From Paramecium tetraurelia (lineage: Eukaryota > Ciliophora > Oligohymenophorea > Peniculida > Parameciidae): a stretch of 64,000 bases of DNA. The notes under the pieces were generated by a model, which saw only the letters and a program-made list of their open reading frames with translations, made no database searches and was not told the DNA's origin. The translations under genes and the position numbers were made by a program. This document shows positions 59,751-64,000 of the stretch, piece after piece (the first letter of the stretch is position 1; the number at the start of each line of letters is the position of its first letter). The stretch covers positions 1 through 64,000 of the forward strand of contig NW_001798997.1 in the NCBI RefSeq assembly GCF_000165425.1, read 5' to 3'.

Positions 59751-60998
59751 ATGGTTTAGGTATTTCATCAAACTTCAGTGAGTGTCTGAGAATATCATCT
59801 AGATGATATGGTTTCAGAATAAGTTATTGGATAAGGATTAATTCCTGGAAATGTAACATACTTCTATCAAATATACCCATAGTATTATTTATAAAATAAT
59901 TTGTTTTGCCTCTAGCAATATTGATTAGTAAGAAAAAGATGCATTAGCTGATTGTAAGTAATTAATATATAAATAGAATTTCGCATGATGGTATTAGAAA
60001 GAAAATAAAACAATGTTCGTAATCTAATTACCTAAGAATTAGAAACGCTATATTCGAATAATAGCGTCTGTCACTTTGTTATAAGAATCCCCCCTCTAAA
60101 CTACACGCTTGAAGCTTAATTTTATCTTAACCCTGTTTTTGAATATCATTATCCTAATATAAATGATAATATTAGATTGTTTAATTGGTAGGTTGATGAA
60201 GAAACTTTAGTTGTTTTTGGAGAACACTTTGAAGTTGGATAAATGGAAACTTATTAATTAAACCAAACTTAATTTATAAAGTATTCTACATTATTCATGC
60301 TAAGATAAACATTCCTTTCAGATTAATAAATGTTACTAACTGGATACATCCACATTTAATTGCTTTATGGGTCAATAAATATTCAAGGATAATTCTAATT
60401 AAACGATTTTAAAAATAGATACAGTTTCTAATTGCTATTCTGACTTATTTTTTATTACTAAACTTCAATTGTCACAATAAAAGTTTAGTAACAAAAGATC
60501 CGTCAGAAAAGCAAAAGATGGTTCATAGCCACTTTATAAGATCTTATTATAATGGTTAAGAATGGTTACCTGAACCAGAATGTAATCCAACTAAAGTAAA
60601 TTACTCAACTATGCATTTCTTAGATAATTGATACAGAATTAGAAAAAGAACCAATTACTTATAATGATGTCTATTAATTTAATTAATTTCAAAATATGTA
60701 TGCTAATTTAGACTCATTGGAATTGAGCCTGCACTTTCCTGATTAATTATACCAAAGTTCATCAACTTGAATTGAATGATTAAATAAAAGTGGATGACTT
60801 TTTCCGTGAACTTCCAAACAATAAAGCTTATCTTTTGTCGTATAATGATTTATTAGAGTAAAGAATGGATTTGTAGAAATTACAGTGAATTACCCAGTTG
60901 ACATAAGACATTAATAGTTGTAATTAATTGAAAAACTACACTTAATTGATTAATATGGCATTAATGTTATTGAAGAAGTGATTGATTTACTAATGTGA
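59751..60998 (+). CDS. Unidentified multi-exon membrane protein
   Basis: ATG 59751 to TGA 60996-60998. A frame stays open from ~59,785 to 60,435 once a 23-nt GTA..TAG intron near 59,955 is removed. It reads a beta-rich stretch (HFVIRIPPLNYTLEAQFYL, ETLVVFGEHFEVGQMETY, LLTGYIHIQLLYGSINI). Then one transmembrane helix (FLIAILTYFLLLNF), a polar loop (DPSEKQKMVHSHFIRSYY), a 28-nt intron near 60,597, and a last beta-rich exon (GFVEITVNYPVDIRHQQ). Two joins are unresolved, and one of them would need a 17-nt intron at 60840-60856. I recognise no family; a luminal beta domain flanking a single span is the best description. Confidence 0.5.
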
Positions 60999-61054
60999 AT
61001 AAACATATAAATATAAAATAATATTTAGCTTTCAATTTAAATATAAATAAAAAT

Positions 61055-63418
61055 TCATAAAAAATATTTTCTTTTTGCAACTGTTTGTTACGTTTAGATT
61101 TATTTAATATTTGTTACATCACTATTTTTAAATATATCTGCTTCAGAAGGCCTTATAGTATTTATTTTATTATGATCATTTATGAGTGATCCTTATGAAT
61201 TCTAAAATTTATCTTATTGAGATCGAATGCTCGATAATTTGAAATACTTTTCAATTTGTTCAATAGATCCATTTAACTATTAAATTACTAAATCGACCTT
61301 GAATGATGGTTTTTCATTTGTGATTTTTTAGGTCAGATGAAAAAGCAATCTATCAAGTTTTTCATAAATCTTATGTAATTCAACTAATCGCTTCTCTTCC
61401 AAAGCAATATTTGGAGAAGTGTTCTAGGACAAATCCAACTTCTCATTCATATCCTTGATTGTTCTTAATAAGTTATAAAATAGATTACTTTTCATAATAT
61501 TCTATGTCTGCTTAGAATTTAATTTCCAATGCATGATATTTACCACTTAATTCTTATCTTTCTTACAAGAGTAATGACAACTCATTGTTATCAAATTTTA
61601 ACTATTCCATAACCTTTTCTGATTCATATTTAACTTGTTATAGAATATCGAGTTCTTCCAATATTTATTATCTCTCATTCTACAGTTCATTATTTGTTTA
61701 TTTCAACTATTGAATTTCTTATAAAAATAATTCTAGTTATTGTGAGGATTCCTGAAATTCTTTGTTTCTCTACTAGTATTCTTTTTGCAATAATTCATAT
61801 TTTTATTAGAATTGCTGATGCTTTTCATTCAATGCTCCAAATTATTAATGAACCTAGACTAATTGATTAAATTCTTTTGACATTTCTTCATTTTATTTTA
61901 AGATATTTTCTAGTTCTTGTTATTACTTTTTGATTAATTATTCTTTTTCATTCATCATTCTATCAGCTTCACAAATTTGTCTTCCTGTCTTTGTCATATT
62001 ACTTTCAATTTCATAATTTAATTATTCTAGATTTTCAATACGACTTTGTTATTCCTCAGTTTATCTAAATTAAGTCTACTATATACTTTTTTAGTTATGA
62101 CATTTAGTAAACACTTTAATTAAATTATCTACTTAATTCTCTATTTGCTTATTCGCATTCTAGTAACTTATTATTAGCTTCAGTCAATTATAATTAGAAA
62201 CTCATGATTTCTTTTTATTTATCAGATATATTCTTTTGCAATTACTAAAATAGGCATAAACATATGAAATACTTTCTTAGAATTCTCTGCTGAAACAACA
62301 TCATTCTTTTTCGATTATAATTCTTCTTCTAATTTACCAAGCTTTTCTTAGATTTATATCATTTTTTTAATTTATTCATTTGATGTTTCCGATTGTTTCT
62401 TTCTCTCTTAATTCTCAAATTTCAACTTTTCGATTTACTGATTTAATTAATCAATTTATTCTTTTTGTTACTCAATATGGTCAATCAAAGCGTCTTTTTC
62501 CTATTCCTATTGTTAAATCGTCGAATTTGCATGAGTTATGTTCTTCATTGCTTCTTACATAGATTGTGATAGATCTTCATTTTATTATTATAATTCATTT
62601 TCATGTTTTTTCATTAACTCATTTATTTAATTTGATTATTTAAGTTAATTTTCTAAATGTTATATAATTTGATCTCTCTATTTAAATTCATTTTAGATTG
62701 TTTACATCTATACTTTGTTGTGTTATAGTTCTAAATAGATATCTATAGCATTCTCATTTCTTTTCTTGTTTTTTGAATTAGTTATGAACACTCCTTAATT
62801 ATACAATTTTTTCTCTAATTCCATTTTTATAATGTGATTATAAATTCTTAATTATTCCGAATTCAATCTTTCCTACATCAATTACTGTTCCAACTCTGCT
62901 ACTGTACTTTATGGTTATTACTAGGATTATTATTACTAACGTTGTTGTTACTGTGAGAGTTAGGACATCTAGGATTGTTGAGATTATTGCACAAATTGAG
63001 GTAATTTCGATTCTTGAACTGGTGTTTTAACTGGACTTGAAGGTTGTAATTGTTATTTCTTTGAACTGTCAGGTCTTATTATCTGTACAACTTTTGGCAT
63101 ATTTTAATTACTAACTTACTATTTTGGTTGGAGAACTTGATTTTATTATTAATCCTGTTCATTGTTAACTAAGATCAATGGTCCTTTCTAGAAATTAGGA
63201 GAACTTACCGATTGAAATATACGATTTGTATCTTAAGATGCTAAAGACGATTTGAATTTATAATTACATGCACTGTATACAAGAGATTCTTGAGTGAATC
63301 TCTATTGTTATTATGGGATTTGTTGTTGATTTGGTTTGGTTGGAGTTGGTTGATCTCTCTCCGAATGCTCAGATGGCTGATATTCATAACCCTCATTCTC
63401 AAAATTGATTTAAGACAT
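61055..63418 (-). CDS. Large coiled-coil protein, ~760 aa
   Basis: ATG 63418 (MSQINFENEGYEYQPSE). The first ~190 residues are Gln/Ser/Pro-rich and disordered, with long Gln runs. The rest is coiled coil to near the end (EKDALIDHIEQQKEQID, LEKKLYNQG, NEKLDLSQNTSPNIALEEK). Introns of 28 nt (near 62,240), 22 nt (near 62,080) and 25 nt (near 61,480, ends AAG) preserve the frame. The C-terminal tail is polar (TQQTVAKRKYFL). No motor, membrane or catalytic motif is visible. Size and pattern suggest a Golgin- or basal-body-type scaffold, unproven. Stop TGA 61055-61057. Confidence 0.75.
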
Positions 63419-63485
63419 TAAATTTATTTATTAATAATTTTAAGGTTCCCCTTAACGATCTTTTTATTTGTAAAATTTATAGATA

Positions 63486-64000
63486 TCATTCATCGTAAAT
63501 AATATGTATCTCTCCTGAACCTCCGCAATCTGATGATGCCACCACAAAAACCATGTTGGTCCAACAATCTATTTATAGTTCTGCTTGAACAGGTTGATTA
63601 TATGCTTTATTTTTTACCATTTAAATTAGACCAGTGGCAGGATTTACTGTTAGGGTTAATTGATCACCTCTGTTAAAAAAAGGAAATTTGGAGGCCAAAA
63701 ATAATTTGTGTGGTTTGCTTGGATCCAATTCAACAGATCCTGTTTCACACACACCTATTTAAAATGTCTATAATATTTGTTGTTGGATGCTAAACGTTAT
63801 TGATTTTGGAGGCTTAAGAGGTCCCTCCTACAAACGAGGTCCTATTAGAGCCAATCTGGTCTTATTTGTTTTATTGCCTGTATTTGGGGGCACTAATAAC
63901 CTAGTTGGACTGATTAATTTGAATTAAGAATGCACTTATTTAAATGTAAATGGATTGAGAAAAGTTTTCGATAATTAACTGCTAAAAGTTGATATAAATA
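63486..64000 (-). CDS. C-terminal part of a beta-rich protein (SPRY-like?)
   Basis: The gene runs off the right edge; only its 3' end is here (171 codons to TGA 63486-63488). It reads ISPTRLLVPPNTGNKTNK, SITFSIQQQILQTFQIGV, then RGDQLTLTVNPATGLIQMV and TNMVFVVASSDCGGSGEI. The alternating strands and the G-D-x-L-x-L-x-V-N-P-x-T-G-x-I element recall SPRY/B30.2 domains, often found with B-box fingers in ciliates, but the match is loose and the N-terminus is missing. No intron seen in this part. The neighbouring coiled-coil gene starts 67 bp downstream on the same strand. Confidence 0.6.

Overview
The window reads as macronuclear DNA of a Paramecium-type ciliate. Long, protein-like reading frames appear only when TAA and TAG are read as glutamine and TGA is the sole stop. 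The DNA is very AT-rich. Introns are tiny: most that I could place are 20-30 nt, with GT (usually GTA) at the 5' end and TAG, CAG or AAG at the 3' end. Genes are packed on both strands, often with only 19-90 bp between them. I saw no tRNA, rRNA, CRISPR array, or LTR-, LINE- or Polinton-like element. All protein readings were made by eye from the nucleotide sequence, so exon joins are best estimates and family names rest on motif recognition, not database searches.

Layout, left to right. 1-5,000: a partial plus-strand gene, a LysM-domain protein, a small plus ORF and a TGA-riddled minus-strand gene relic. 5,000-17,600: a 740-aa coiled-coil protein, a PX plus WD40 protein, a relic that looks like a trichocyst matrix protein gene, a PKA-type AGC kinase, a Gln-rich basic protein, the histone-fold co-repressor Dr1/NC2-beta, and a 931-aa coiled-coil protein. 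17,600-27,000: a DUF4378-like (plant TRM / CAP350-like) protein, a U6 snRNA gene, a protein with two CAP/SCP domains, a type I membrane protein, and a Sec7-PH-TBC fusion (TBS-type Arf-GEF). 27,000-35,400: ribosomal protein eL30 with an odd 74-nt intron, a dual-specificity phosphatase, the GPI-transamidase subunit GAA1, coiled-coil, DNAJB12/14-like, ankyrin and RING proteins. 35,800-49,950: a four-domain voltage-gated calcium channel with an EEEE pore (7.2 kb), an unidentified protein with a mitochondrial-looking N-terminus, a P4-ATPase flippase, and a membrane-anchored protein with repeated beta-strands. 50,000-64,000: a SprT/Spartan protease, a 3-ketoacyl-CoA-reductase-like SDR, triosephosphate isomerase, an EF-hand protein, coiled-coil proteins, prefoldin 3, PUS10, an unidentified membrane protein, a large coiled-coil protein and the 3' end of another gene.

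No operon-like logic links these genes. Themes that recur are excitable-membrane and secretory functions (Ca channel, flippase, PKA, TBS Arf-GEF, GAA1, DNAJB12-like, trichocyst relic) and cytoskeletal coiled coils, as expected for a ciliate. The observation most worth following is the eL30 intron. It can be read as two normal-sized introns flanking a 14-nt mini-exon that carries an in-frame TGA, which would suit splicing-based autoregulation.
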